DNA of 46,800 bases from assembly GCA_034678415.1 (NCBI GenBank), contig JAXDBV010000181.1:1-46800 (forward strand), in the 5' to 3' direction. This document shows, in pieces, positions 33,466 to 42,457 of this stretch. The position numbers and the translations under genes were made by a program. This stretch comes from JAXDBV01 sp034678415. Its GTDB lineage: Bacteria; Bacteroidota; Bacteroidia; Bacteroidales; VadinHA17. Under the pieces are notes generated by a model, which was not told the DNA's origin, did no database searches, and was given only the letters and a program-made list of their open reading frames with translations. Positions within the stretch are counted from its first letter, which is position 1; the number at the start of each line of letters is the position of its first letter.

Positions 33466-34596
33466 TCACGACAGGTCGATTGATGTGAGGTATGCAGGGG
33501 TGTTCCTGAAAACATCCTTCTCCTCCTCGCTGTAATTACTGAAGCGGGCGTAGATCTTAACCGGTTTTCCTTTGAACACTGTGTTAAGGGTTCCCAGATG
33601 ACCATGGTTTTTCAGGTCGTGGTATATGCTGCTGTCAATATCGATCCAGCTCAGGGAAACATTTCTTTTAAATTCAGCCAGTACGCTCTCCATCAGTTTA
33701 ACAATATCGGCCACATGGCCGGGTTTATAATACAGGGCATCCATACCGACAAAATGCAGGGTGCCGGGAGAGAATATCCTCCTCATAACGGGCAACCTGC
33801 CGATGACTTTAAACATGAACCAGCCCCACAGTTCAGGTAGCTCAACCACATGCAGGGTGCCCGCTTGTGCATTTACCGCCGCGGTGATAGCCCCGTTTTT
33901 CCTCATCACGAAATACTGGCCTTTCCCGTTGGCATAATCAAGGGTGTAGAGGGAGTAAGGTTTGTAGAAATCGCAGAGCAGCTTCTCAAGGCTTTCCTTT
34001 TCCCACGGTTTTGCCCTGTCAAATCCTTCATGTTTCCTTGGATTGATCCTGCTGAAAGGGAAGGTGGCGGCAGAACGGATATGTTCGTACCCTGCCTTCC
34101 TGATAATATTTTCAGAACGCTGGTTATAGGCTTCCAGGCAGTTATATAGTAAATACTGATGGTTTTCTCCCGGCTCCAATAATTTCAACACTTCAGGATT
34201 GGTAAGTACCTCCAGTATTTTTTCCTTGATGGATCCTTCACGCACGGGCCGGCGTTTCTTTCTTGTTTCTTTTTCCTGTCCTACCAGTTTTCGCTGGTAA
34301 GGGGTGTCAATGGAGAAGTATCGGACATAAAATGAGGGATGGGCTTTGCCACGGGTGAAGATGGTTCGTTTACAGAAAGCGATAATCCCTACCAGCCTCG
34401 ACTGTCTCCGGCCTGTGATGAAAAAGATGTTATCGCCGTACGACATGATCTGGTTTTGCACGCCCCTGAGAGCGTAACGGAATCCACCGGGATTGCCGAT
34501 CACGGTCCGTTTGAGAAGCGCCAGCTCATCGTCCCGCAACTCATTGGCCACAGTGATCTCAAACTTGCCTATGGATATTTTCTGGATAATATTCAT
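33466..34596 (-). CDS. GNAT-like protein of unknown function, 376 aa
   Basis: No named family is recognised with certainty. The protein looks like a tandem of two GNAT-like halves: the first ends with a YLLYNCLEAYNQRSENIIRKAGYEHIRSA segment (acetyltransferase helix 4-like, asparagine-arginine rich); the second begins with FYKPYSLYTLDYANGKGQYFVMRKNGAITAAVNAQ and includes FVGMDALYYKPGHVADIVKLMESVLAEFKRNVSLSWIDIDSS. A basic linker KETRKKRRPVREGS lies near 110. No signal peptide or membrane segment, so cytoplasmic. It is the first gene of the minus-strand run with the acyl-CoA ligase (99-bp gap), and by position may use an acyl-CoA or acyl-ACP donor. Confidence 0.65.
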   Translation of the reverse strand: MNIIQKISIGKFEITVANELRDDELALLKRTVIGNPGGFRYALRGVQNQIMSYGDNIFFITGRRQSRLVGIIAFCKRTIFTRGKAHPSFYVRYFSIDTPYQRKLVGQEKETRKKRRPVREGSIKEKILEVLTNPEVLKLLEPGENHQYLLYNCLEAYNQRSENIIRKAGYEHIRSAATFPFSRINPRKHEGFDRAKPWEKESLEKLLCDFYKPYSLYTLDYANGKGQYFVMRKNGAITAAVNAQAGTLHVVELPELWGWFMFKVIGRLPVMRRIFSPGTLHFVGMDALYYKPGHVADIVKLMESVLAEFKRNVSLSWIDIDSSIYHDLKNHGHLGTLNTVFKGKPVKIYARFSNYSEEEKDVFRNTPAYLTSIDLS

Positions 34597-34683
34597 AACT
34601 GTTAATTATTCAGGAGATGTAAGGACAATGGGGTAGAATGAAACTAAACTGTGATTTCCGCAAGGAAGACTTATGAGATCATG

Positions 34684-36051
34684 TTATGATTCATTGTTAT
34701 GAATGTTGAAGGCTGAAAGAATATCAGAAACGAACCGGTTATAATCCATCATCTTTTCGCCATAACCAAGCCTGATGATGATCATGTTCCGGGAAGGAAT
34801 GATATATACCAGTTGACCCATAAAACCGCGGAAGTAGAATATATCCCCGGGACAGTCGGGCAGTTTTCCTCCCCTGTTAAGCCAGATCTGCGCGCCATAG
34901 TCACCGTTCGATCCTTCCGCTGGTTGGATGGAATAGTCCACCCATCCGGGGGGGAGGATGGTATCACCTGCGAACACTCCTTTGTTGAGGAAGAGAAGGC
35001 CAAAGCGTGCCCAGTCGTGGACTGAGGCAAAGCAGTAGGATGAACCCGTAAACGTACCGGCGGCGTCCGCTTCCAAAAGGGTATTGCGCATCCCTAACCT
35101 GTTGAAAAGAGACGTGTGGGGGAACAGGTGATACTCATGAATATCGTTGAAACAATGACGGATAATCCCAGAAATAATATTGGTGTTTCCCGACGAATAA
35201 TGCCATACCTCGCCGGGTTTGCTTGCCGCAGGTCTTTCAATGGCATACTTATACATGTCTCCCTTCATATACAGCATCCTGGTAACATCCGACAGGTCAA
35301 AGTACGCTTCCACCCATTCCAGTCCACTGACCTGGTGCATCAGGTGGTTCAGCGTGATCTCCTTTCTTTCATCGCCGGTCCATTCGGGAACAGGGGCGGG
35401 AGCGTCAAGTACCAGTTTCCCCTGGCCAACGAGTATGCCCACCATGGCATTGGTAATGCTCTTGCTCATCGACCAGCCAATCAGCTTCGTATCGGGAGTG
35501 ATATCACCGGCATATCTTTCGCGTACCGGCAGGTTTTTATATATCACCATGACGGCCAGTGTTTTGAGCGACGGTTCGGCCCCTTCCGGATCAAATACAC
35601 GGTTAATGGCTGTGTCGAGAAGCGGATAATTGATTTCAGGAAAGAGGGTGTCCCTGTAACGGTTTCCGAGCGGCCAGTCAATGGTGTCGGGGTCGGACTG
35701 CAGCCGGGGGATATCCGTGACAGCCTGGGCACGGATGGAGTCTTCATCAGCATCGGCCACGGGAGTGGCTCCCAGGCCTTCACGGTACACCGCCTTCCTG
35801 CGGGCCAACCCCAGCAGACTGGCTGTAACCGACTGATCTTCATAATTCACCTTCGTTTTGGCCAGTGTCACCGGGAAGAAACTCTGCGCACGCACTTCTT
35901 CAGGGCTGCGATCAGCCATGAACAGGCTGGAACACATGAGCTTAGCGGATATGCTGGTGAGGATGGGCAGGCGCGGCCACACCCAGAAAACACCCAGAAT
36001 AACCGCAATTGCCACAATGAACAGAAGGATACGAATGATGATCTTTTTCAT
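34684..36051 (-). CDS. Serine hydrolase, class C beta-lactamase family
   Basis: A membrane-anchored member of the beta-lactamase/transpeptidase-like (PF00144) family. An N-terminal transmembrane segment (about 5-25) places the catalytic domain in the periplasm. The nucleophile motif SxxK is Ser194-Met-Ser-Lys197 in IGWSMSKSIT; the second motif Tyr-x-Ser/Asn is in EVWHYSSGNTNIISG; FYFRGFMGQLVYIIPSRN corresponds to the third block. HLMHQVSGLEWVEAYFD is the usual substrate-edge segment. Family members hydrolyse esters, D-amino peptides or beta-lactams; nothing here fixes the substrate. 455 aa is normal. It is separated from the GNAT-like gene by 87 bp and could be the first gene of that minus-strand run. 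Confidence 0.88.
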   Translation of the reverse strand: MKKIIIRILLFIVAIAVILGVFWVWPRLPILTSISAKLMCSSLFMADRSPEEVRAQSFFPVTLAKTKVNYEDQSVTASLLGLARRKAVYREGLGATPVADADEDSIRAQAVTDIPRLQSDPDTIDWPLGNRYRDTLFPEINYPLLDTAINRVFDPEGAEPSLKTLAVMVIYKNLPVRERYAGDITPDTKLIGWSMSKSITNAMVGILVGQGKLVLDAPAPVPEWTGDERKEITLNHLMHQVSGLEWVEAYFDLSDVTRMLYMKGDMYKYAIERPAASKPGEVWHYSSGNTNIISGIIRHCFNDIHEYHLFPHTSLFNRLGMRNTLLEADAAGTFTGSSYCFASVHDWARFGLLFLNKGVFAGDTILPPGWVDYSIQPAEGSNGDYGAQIWLNRGGKLPDCPGDIFYFRGFMGQLVYIIPSRNMIIIRLGYGEKMMDYNRFVSDILSAFNIHNNES

Positions 36052-36248
36052 GACTCAGGTTTTGTTCGGGTCATTAAAGTAAGATAATCCTTGTGTATTT
36101 TCAAATTTATGGATTCAAAATGTGCCGGCCAGGCTTTTCCGGTATTAACACGATTAGCGACCATTGAAAAAATATCGTCGGAAAGCCTGTTCTGGCAAGT
36201 ATTTTGCTCATGAACCATTAGGTGGGAAACCCATTAAAAATGCAGGTC

Positions 36249-37550
36249 ATGAAAAAACATATCTACATCGTTTTCATCCTGATACTCTCTTGCTCGATCA
36301 GTGGTCTTTCGCAGCGAAGATCAACTGAGCAGCCGGATGATAAAAGAGAGAAGAAAGAAGTACCCGATGTACGCCCTGCCGGTTCTTCTGAGCCGTCATC
36401 ACGGGAAAGGGATGAACAGGTCAGCAGGCCCGCGGAGCAGCCACGGCCTGAACGTGAACTTGAGAGGAATGTCGTTCCCTCTCCTCAGGTTGAAAAGAGG
36501 GAAGCACAGGAGGTAAGGACGTATGAACCGCCGCAGCCGGCACGTGAACCCGAAAGGGAAGTGTCACGTGTACAGAGCCCCTCTGAAGAACGGACGATAC
36601 GCTCCTCGGCCACGGAGGATGATACACGTCGCACCAGCAATCAATCCCGGCCGGAGAGCCGGGAGGGAACAGCCGGCGTAAGGAATGCTGATCAGCCACG
36701 CCAGGAGAGTGAACCGGCTGACAATACACGTATTGAAAGACCGACGGAAGAGGGGAAGGTCCGTGCACGGGAGACCGGCAGTATGTCACGCACCCGGGTT
36801 GCATCTTCTCCGGAACCGGCCGACGGACGAAGAAGGGAGACCGACAGCCCGACGGAACAGACCGGCAGTTCATCCGACGGTACACGCCCTGATGATACAA
36901 GAAGACGGGCAGCCGGTTCACAAAGGTCTGCGGATAAACCCTCCGGGATTTCAACAGGTACAATAAGGCCTGAAATCGACCGCAGTAGCGAAAAGGTCAA
37001 TATGAGGCCAGCGATTACCCGCGTCTATAAGCCCGGTGAAAGAGGAGTGTACCGTTCCGACAGAAGACATAATTACGACCGGGTCGTACCTTACCATTAC
37101 GACAGGCATCCTGACAGGATTCACCGGTCCATGAACCGTCCACTCCGGACCCCGCCCCGGCTGAATATTGTCTGGAATATTGAGATATACCACTTCTATG
37201 CCGACCTGTATCCGGTAATAAGCTACTGGGATTATGACCCGTGGTATGAAGTGTACACCATACCGGCTTATGACGCCATTGATCATATCGGCCAAGTAAG
37301 AAGGGTATTTGGACGGGTGCAGGAGACCTACTACTACCCCTTGTCAGATGAATATTTCCTGTATATAGGAGCTTTCTTTCCTTACCAGGATTTCACCGTG
37401 ATCATTCCCGGCAAGATAGCCCGCAGGATCTCCAGGAATCCTGAAAAGTACTTTTTACGTGAGGACATAGTTGTTACTGGACTGATAACCGAGTATGAAG
37501 AAAGGCCGGAAATGATCGTCAAAAAACGATCACAGATCGAACGATATTGA
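36249..37550 (+). CDS. Secreted low-complexity Arg/Glu/Pro/Ser-rich protein
   Basis: A signal peptide (MKKHIYIVFILILSCSISGLS) is followed by about 230 residues of disordered sequence made almost only of Arg, Glu, Pro, Ser, Asp, Thr and Gly, with loosely repeated units such as REPEREV, RPESREG and ERPTEEGK. A Tyr/Arg/His-rich segment (YKPGERGVYRSDRRHNYDRV) leads to a folded C-terminal part of about 120 residues (IVWNIEIYHFYADLYPVISYWDYDPWYEVYT, then VRRVFGRVQETYYYPLSDEYFLYIG and IVVTGLITEY), which looks like a small OB-type beta-barrel. I start at 36249 so that the signal peptide is N-terminal; ATGs at 36222 and 36240 lie in frame upstream. Function unknown. A strong terminator follows 13 bp after the stop. 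Confidence 0.8.
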   Translation: MKKHIYIVFILILSCSISGLSQRRSTEQPDDKREKKEVPDVRPAGSSEPSSRERDEQVSRPAEQPRPERELERNVVPSPQVEKREAQEVRTYEPPQPAREPEREVSRVQSPSEERTIRSSATEDDTRRTSNQSRPESREGTAGVRNADQPRQESEPADNTRIERPTEEGKVRARETGSMSRTRVASSPEPADGRRRETDSPTEQTGSSSDGTRPDDTRRRAAGSQRSADKPSGISTGTIRPEIDRSSEKVNMRPAITRVYKPGERGVYRSDRRHNYDRVVPYHYDRHPDRIHRSMNRPLRTPPRLNIVWNIEIYHFYADLYPVISYWDYDPWYEVYTIPAYDAIDHIGQVRRVFGRVQETYYYPLSDEYFLYIGAFFPYQDFTVIIPGKIARRISRNPEKYFLREDIVVTGLITEYEERPEMIVKKRSQIERY

Positions 37551-37563
37551 TGCAGATGAAAAG

Positions 37564-37593
37564 AAGCTGCTTCCATCGAAGCAGCTTTTTTTT
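37564..37593 (+). terminator. Rho-independent terminator
   Basis: A perfect 10-bp stem (AAGCTGCTTC at 37564-37573 pairing with GAAGCAGCTT at 37578-37587), 4-nt loop CATC, followed by a T run to 37593. It ends the plus-strand gene at 36249-37550. The opposite flank reads CTTTTC on the minus strand, so it may also stop the convergent gene at 37616-38356. Confidence 0.85.
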
Positions 37594-37615
37594 ATCTGAA
37601 TTCCTCTCGTCCCGG

Positions 37616-38356
37616 CTAATCGAATTTCGAAAATTTATATACAAAGGAGATGCGCGTTTCGTTCATGACAGGGCCATGATCTTCCTGGAAAAATGGAGTG
37701 ATCATATAGGTAAATCCCATTCCCACCCCGCTCTTTTTATGCATAAGAAGAGCATTCACACCATACTTGGTATGATTGAGGGGGTAGTCCCTGAATTCCT
37801 CATTCTTCACCAATTCAACCTCTTTTTCCCCATCGGCTTTGAATTTCCTCTTCAGCTTTCCGCTGAGGTACAGGTCAATAAATCCTCCCGCTGAAAAATG
37901 CATGGGTCCCAGGGAAACGTCAAGGTTCAGCGGGAAATATACACTGCTGTATACCAGTTTGCTCTTCCCGTATCCGAAAAAAGTATTTACATAATCATGG
38001 TCGGGATCAGGATCTTCTTCGTATACTATCTGATCATTTTCATTGCCAATCACAAGATTGTCGGCAAAACGGTATTTATTGATGGCCAGGCCGACTCCCA
38101 GGCTGAGGTTTGCCGTCTCAGAACCGACAGTAATAAGATCCAGGGAATATCGACCGGTAAAAATGTCGAAAAGAAACCCTGATCCGAATCCATTGATGCT
38201 GGTGCGGAAATCTGTAGCATCGGGACCGGTGAAGAAGTTATATGCAATGCCTCCGTCAGTCCTTAGATTTGACATATATTTCACCTGGGATGAAGCCAAC
38301 AAAGGAAAGAAGAACATGGCGAGAAGGAGCAGTCTTTTTTCAAGGGATGATTTCAT
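37616..38356 (-). CDS. Outer-membrane beta-barrel protein of unknown function
   Basis: Signal peptide (about 23 residues: KRLLLLAMFFFPLLASSQ) followed by amphipathic alternating strands, e.g. GGIAYNFFTG, RTSINGFGSGFLFDIF, RYSLDLITVG, ANLSLGVGLAINKY, YFPLNLDVSLGPMHFSAGGFIDLYLSG, VGMGFTYMI and a last strand TRISFVYKFSKFD. This looks like a small (8-10 strand) barrel of the outer-membrane protein beta-barrel/PorT-like group common in Bacteroidota. An acidic loop (EEDPDPDHDY) interrupts it near 118. No enzymatic motif. It is divergent from the P1 peptidase gene and convergent with the low-complexity protein. Confidence 0.75.
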   Translation of the reverse strand: MKSSLEKRLLLLAMFFFPLLASSQVKYMSNLRTDGGIAYNFFTGPDATDFRTSINGFGSGFLFDIFTGRYSLDLITVGSETANLSLGVGLAINKYRFADNLVIGNENDQIVYEEDPDPDHDYVNTFFGYGKSKLVYSSVYFPLNLDVSLGPMHFSAGGFIDLYLSGKLKRKFKADGEKEVELVKNEEFRDYPLNHTKYGVNALLMHKKSGVGMGFTYMITPFFQEDHGPVMNETRISFVYKFSKFD

Positions 38357-38473
38357 GTGCTTGTTTTTAGGGTTTAGATATGCAAGTTACATTTTTTAGC
38401 ATATAAAAAAGGAAATCAGCGATTGTATTTTTTAGTACATTGATACGGAATTCAAATACAAAGAACAGGCGAT

Positions 38474-39592
38474 ATGAAAGCGTTACGGTTCACACTGGTT
38501 GCATCCTTCCTCATGATCCACCCGGGAATGTGGGGTCAGGCTCCGCAGAGGCCACGGGCGATGGGTTTTGTCACGGGTGAAATGGCTACGGGGCTCTTCA
38601 ACGCCATCACCGACGTGCCGGGGGTGGCGGTAGGGCATAAAACCCTCATCAGAGGGGATTCAGTAAGAACAGGCGTCACCGCCATCTTGCCCCACCAGGG
38701 AAACCTTTTCCAGGAAAAAGTGCCGGCAGCTATCAGCGTATTCAACGCGTTTGGCAAACTGGCAGGGTATACCCAGGTGAAGGAACTGGGAAATATCGAA
38801 ACACCGGTAATCCTCACCAACACACTCAATGTGGGTACTGCCGTCGAAGCAGTTGTTCAATATACATTGCAGCAGGAAGGAAACGGGGACGTACGGTCGG
38901 TGAATGCTGTGGTGGGAGAGACCAATGATGGCGGCCTGAACGATATACGGGGGATGCATGTGAAAAGAGAGGATGTATGGGAGGCTATCAGGTCTGCTGC
39001 CGGCGGTGCAGTGGCAGAAGGTTGTGTGGGAGCGGGAACAGGAACCGTTGCCTTCGGATTTAAAGGAGGTATCGGAACTTCATCGCGCATTCTGCCGGAA
39101 TGGGATGGGAAAGTATATACCGTGGGAGTGCTGGTACAGACAAACTTCGGCCGTGACCTGGTGATACATGGCGTACCAGTGGGATATGAGCTGAGAAAAA
39201 GAGCGGAGGAGAACAGGAGCGGATCATGCATGATCGTGATCGCCACCGATGCCCCTCTCTCTGAAAGAAACCTTGAACGAATGGCCAACAGGGCATTCAT
39301 CGGCATGGGTCGTACCACCACCGTGATGTCAAACAGCTCGGGCGATTATGCCATCGCCTTCTCAACCGCTTACCGGATCCCCCACCGTTGTGATTCGGCT
39401 ACCTATCCGGTTCCCCGATTACTGTCAAACGACAGGATGACAACCCTGTTCAGAGCCGTTGAGGAAGCAACAGAAGAAGCCATATACAACTCCCTGTTCA
39501 TGGCTGTTACTACTTCAGGAAGTAACAATAACCTGATCGAAGCATTGCCCGTTAAAAAGGTTATGAAGATTATGAATAAATACGGAAGATGA
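38474..39592 (+). CDS. P1 (S58, DmpA-like) family peptidase, exported
   Basis: An N-terminal-nucleophile hydrolase of the DmpA/BapA aminopeptidase family that self-cleaves before the catalytic Ser. The cleavage site and nucleophile are Gly250-Ser251 in NRSGSCMIVIATDAPLSERN, the same place as Ser250 in DmpA. Other family blocks: AITDVPGVAVGHKT, RTGVTAILPH, LTNTLNVGTAVEAVV, VVGETNDGGLNDIRG (substrate-binding acids), and GCVGAGTGTVAFGFKGGIGTSSR. A signal peptide (~21 residues, before QAPQRPRAMG) sends it to the periplasm. These enzymes remove N-terminal D- or beta-amino acids or act on small peptides. Its stop overlaps the start of the PL9 lyase by 4 nt (ATGA), so the two are translationally coupled, though no pectin role for the peptidase is evident. 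Confidence 0.9.
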   Translation: MKALRFTLVASFLMIHPGMWGQAPQRPRAMGFVTGEMATGLFNAITDVPGVAVGHKTLIRGDSVRTGVTAILPHQGNLFQEKVPAAISVFNAFGKLAGYTQVKELGNIETPVILTNTLNVGTAVEAVVQYTLQQEGNGDVRSVNAVVGETNDGGLNDIRGMHVKREDVWEAIRSAAGGAVAEGCVGAGTGTVAFGFKGGIGTSSRILPEWDGKVYTVGVLVQTNFGRDLVIHGVPVGYELRKRAEENRSGSCMIVIATDAPLSERNLERMANRAFIGMGRTTTVMSNSSGDYAIAFSTAYRIPHRCDSATYPVPRLLSNDRMTTLFRAVEEATEEAIYNSLFMAVTTSGSNNNLIEALPVKKVMKIMNKYGR

Positions 39593-41091
39593 TCCGGAAA
39601 CTGACATTGTTTTTTATCGTATTGATAATCAGTCCAAACATCTTTGGCATATCTTATTATGTTGCGGTAAATGGAGATGATTCCAATAACGGCACCTCGG
39701 TGAGCACCCCGTTTGCCACCCTTTCCAAAGCATTGGGCCTTGTAAAGGCGGGTGACGTTATTTACGTGGGGGGAGGCACTTACCATTTTACCTCATCCCT
39801 GGAAATATCGGTGAGCGGTAATGTCAACGACAGCTGCCGGCTCATGGCTTATCCGGGCGAACGACCCAGGCTTGACTTCTCTGGTACCCCCCTGGGTACA
39901 CGCGGTATAAAGCTAAAAGGTGACTACTGGCACATAAAGGGATTTGATGTGTGTAAGGCAGGTGACAACGGGATACATATCTCCGGGGGGAATAATGTGA
40001 TCGAATTCTGCCGTTTCTTTGAGAACGGGGACAGTGGCTTGCAGCTAAGCAACGGGGCACACCATAATGCCATTATTAACTGTGATTCTTATTTTAATGC
40101 CGATCCCACCGACTATGGTGACGCGGATGGCTTCGCCTGTAAGATGGATGTGGGGAGCCATAACCGGTTTTACGGCTGCCGTTCCTGGCTCAATGTGGAT
40201 GACGGATGGGACGGATATCTCAGGGGAGCCGATGATGTGACTTCATCGATAGAAAACTGCTGGACATGGAGAAACGGCTACTTTAAAGATGGAACAGACG
40301 CCGGGCCCAGCGCCAACGGCAATGGATTTAAAACGGGTGGCAGCGATGACAAAACCCTGAAACATAACGTTACACTTAAAAACTGCATCGCATTTGATAA
40401 TAAATCAAAAGGATTCGATCAGAATAATAACCGGGGCAGCATGATCCTGTACCATTGTACAGGCTACCGGAACGAGGGGAAAAACTACAGTCTGAGCCAG
40501 GAACTGGCCGAGGGGAAAATACTGGAAGTGAAAAACTGCGTGGCAGTGGATGGGAAGGTGAGTATCGCTGCCTTTGCCCTTCAGCTTACCAACAGCTGGA
40601 TGGAACCTTTCATCGTATCCGTTGAGGATTTTGTGAGCCTTGATACCACAGGGATCTCACAACCCCGGAAACCTGACGGCAGCCTGCCCGATGTGGATTT
40701 TCTCCACCTTGCCGAAGGCAGCGATCTTATCGACGGCGGCACCAATCTTGGATTCCCGTTCCTGGGAGCAGCCCCCGATCCGGGCGCTTTTGAATTTGAT
40801 CAGGTGAATAGTATTTATCCCGCTTTTCAGGATGATGAAGGGTATTTCAGGCTCAGGCTGGGAAGGAATCCCGTTGATGATCTACTCGATATTTATTTTG
40901 AAATATCCGTGGCAGATGAAATCACCTGGATGATTTGGGATATGCAAGGCAGGACCCTCTGTACGAGCCGCCGGCACTATCCGGCAGGACCGGGAAATGT
41001 CATTGTTCCCACTGGTGATTTACCCGCTGGTGTCTATATATTTGGTATGACTGCGAACCGCGGCGTACAGTATATCAGGTTCGTAAAATAG
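39589..41091 (+). CDS. Pectate lyase, PL9 family, with type IX secretion sorting domain
   Basis: Cleaves polygalacturonate by beta-elimination; right-handed parallel beta-helix. Signal peptide (~20 residues) and PL9 opening YYVAVNGDDSNNGTSVSTPFATLSKAL. The calcium-binding aspartates are Asp180, Asp204, Asp205 and Asp208 (DADGF and NVDDGWD), whose spacing of 24/25/28 equals that of Asp209/233/234/237 in Dickeya Pel9A; the catalytic Lys is Lys248 in NGNGFKTGG. Further block SKGFDQNNNRG. The C-terminal ~80 residues (from RLGRNPVDDLLDIYF to GVYIFGMTANRGVQYIRFVK) are a T9SS sorting domain, predicting export through the outer membrane and surface anchoring or release. Coupled to the P1 peptidase; convergent with the PL1 gene, whose stop is 1 bp away. 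Confidence 0.92.
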   Translation: MIRKLTLFFIVLIISPNIFGISYYVAVNGDDSNNGTSVSTPFATLSKALGLVKAGDVIYVGGGTYHFTSSLEISVSGNVNDSCRLMAYPGERPRLDFSGTPLGTRGIKLKGDYWHIKGFDVCKAGDNGIHISGGNNVIEFCRFFENGDSGLQLSNGAHHNAIINCDSYFNADPTDYGDADGFACKMDVGSHNRFYGCRSWLNVDDGWDGYLRGADDVTSSIENCWTWRNGYFKDGTDAGPSANGNGFKTGGSDDKTLKHNVTLKNCIAFDNKSKGFDQNNNRGSMILYHCTGYRNEGKNYSLSQELAEGKILEVKNCVAVDGKVSIAAFALQLTNSWMEPFIVSVEDFVSLDTTGISQPRKPDGSLPDVDFLHLAEGSDLIDGGTNLGFPFLGAAPDPGAFEFDQVNSIYPAFQDDEGYFRLRLGRNPVDDLLDIYFEISVADEITWMIWDMQGRTLCTSRRHYPAGPGNVIVPTGDLPAGVYIFGMTANRGVQYIRFVK

Positions 41092-41092
41092 A

Positions 41093-42439
41093 TCATCGCT
41101 TCCCCGGACGGTTCAGGTATTCCTCCAGCATGGTATAGCCGGATGGCGATATTTTGTTGCGGTCTTCCGGATTGCCAGGATTCAGATTGTTCATTCGCTC
41201 CCATTCATCCGGCATCCCATCCCTGTCGGTATCGGTTTTCACATCATAGGTTCTCAACATCGGCCATCCTTCCGTGTTACGCTGGGAATCAATAATACCT
41301 GTTCGGGGTCCATAAGAGTCGCCAAACGTACATTTTCCGGCTCTTGTCTCCCTGATAATCCTTGTGTCGACAGCATCGCGCTGCGGCAATACCGCACCGG
41401 CATGCTTCAGCACAAGCCGGTAGGCTTTTCTTGCGTTGTGGGTGGTGACGGGTGCGGCATTGAAAGGTTTGTTAACCCTGATATCCTGTTGTGAGGCAAA
41501 GTCACCCTGCACGCCCCCGGCCCAGTTATCCGATGATATCATCTCTGATCCTCTGACATAGTTCCCGTTAAGATACCACCTTCCTTCGGAGTCGAACGGT
41601 TCGACAATACGGTGGATCACTGATTTTATTGTTGCCGGCCCCGCCTTGTAATAGTTTTTGATCATGTTCTGTTGTCCCATCTCTCCTCCATAGGCACTGT
41701 TATATCCCCAGTTGAAAATGACATTATTCCTGAAGTCGACGATCTCCGTTTCCCTGGTGTCAGGGTGGTATCGTGCCCCGCAGAACCGGGGGTTACGGCT
41801 GCTGTGGCTAGCCAGCAGGTTGTGATGGAAAGAGGCGCCCATTCCTCCCCATATGCCTCCAAATCCATGTTTTCCCTTGGGATGGCCGGCATTATAAAGG
41901 CTTTCAGAGATGAGGCACCACTGAAGGGTAACGTTCCGGTTATCATAGAATGAGGCGGCCTCATCCACAGACCAGCTCATGGAGCAGTGGTCAATGATGA
42001 TATTTGTATGCCGGATGCACGATATTGCATCCTTTGGCTCCTCCGCTGGAATATCATTGCCCGGCCTGAACCGGATATACCGTATGATAACATTATCCGC
42101 ATCGATGGATACGGTATGGTTTTTAATACAGATGCCGTCGCCCGGGGCTGTCTGCCCGGCGATGGTTACATCTCCTTTGGAGATTATCAGTTTACGTTGC
42201 AGCTCTATGTTGCCCGATACGGCAAAGACGATGGTTCTTGGTCCGGTTTTGTTCAGCGCCCAGCGCAGCGATCCGTGTGGAGCTCCGGTTACGGAATCGG
42301 CCAGGGTGGTTACGATATACACGTCACCACCCCTTCCCCCGGTGGTATATCTTCCGGCCCCCTCGGCTCCGGGAAACGCCGGTAGCTGTGAATGAACCTG
42401 CAGGGGTATGAATATACATAAGGCAAATACTATTCTCAC
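41093..42439 (-). CDS. Pectate lyase, PL1 family (PL1_2-like)
   Basis: Pectate or pectin lyase with a right-handed beta-helix. Signal peptide (about 17 residues) then FPGAEGAGRYTTGGRGGDVYIVTTLADS, the usual start of PL1_2 enzymes. Core helix blocks: TIVFAVSGNIELQRKLIIS, DVTIAGQTAPGDGICIKNH, NVIIRYIRFRPG, IIIDHCSMSWSVDEAASFYD (calcium/catalytic region), ASHSSRNPRFCGARYH (catalytic Arg region) and FRNNVIFNWGYNSAYGGE. A Ca-binding TDTDRDGMPDEWERMNNLNP loop near the end is typical for this subfamily. No T9SS tail, unlike the related partial gene at the right edge. Last gene of the GH43-GH28-PL1 minus-strand operon, 18 bp after the polygalacturonase. Confidence 0.9.
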   Translation of the reverse strand: MRIVFALCIFIPLQVHSQLPAFPGAEGAGRYTTGGRGGDVYIVTTLADSVTGAPHGSLRWALNKTGPRTIVFAVSGNIELQRKLIISKGDVTIAGQTAPGDGICIKNHTVSIDADNVIIRYIRFRPGNDIPAEEPKDAISCIRHTNIIIDHCSMSWSVDEAASFYDNRNVTLQWCLISESLYNAGHPKGKHGFGGIWGGMGASFHHNLLASHSSRNPRFCGARYHPDTRETEIVDFRNNVIFNWGYNSAYGGEMGQQNMIKNYYKAGPATIKSVIHRIVEPFDSEGRWYLNGNYVRGSEMISSDNWAGGVQGDFASQQDIRVNKPFNAAPVTTHNARKAYRLVLKHAGAVLPQRDAVDTRIIRETRAGKCTFGDSYGPRTGIIDSQRNTEGWPMLRTYDVKTDTDRDGMPDEWERMNNLNPGNPEDRNKISPSGYTMLEEYLNRPGKR

Positions 42440-42457
42440 TGTACCCAGTCTGTATTA

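Noticed and set aside
36421..36963. Long antisense open frame across the low-complexity protein
   Set aside because: It mirrors the GC-rich repetitive coding strand; its translation is Ser/Pro/Val-rich without domain structure.
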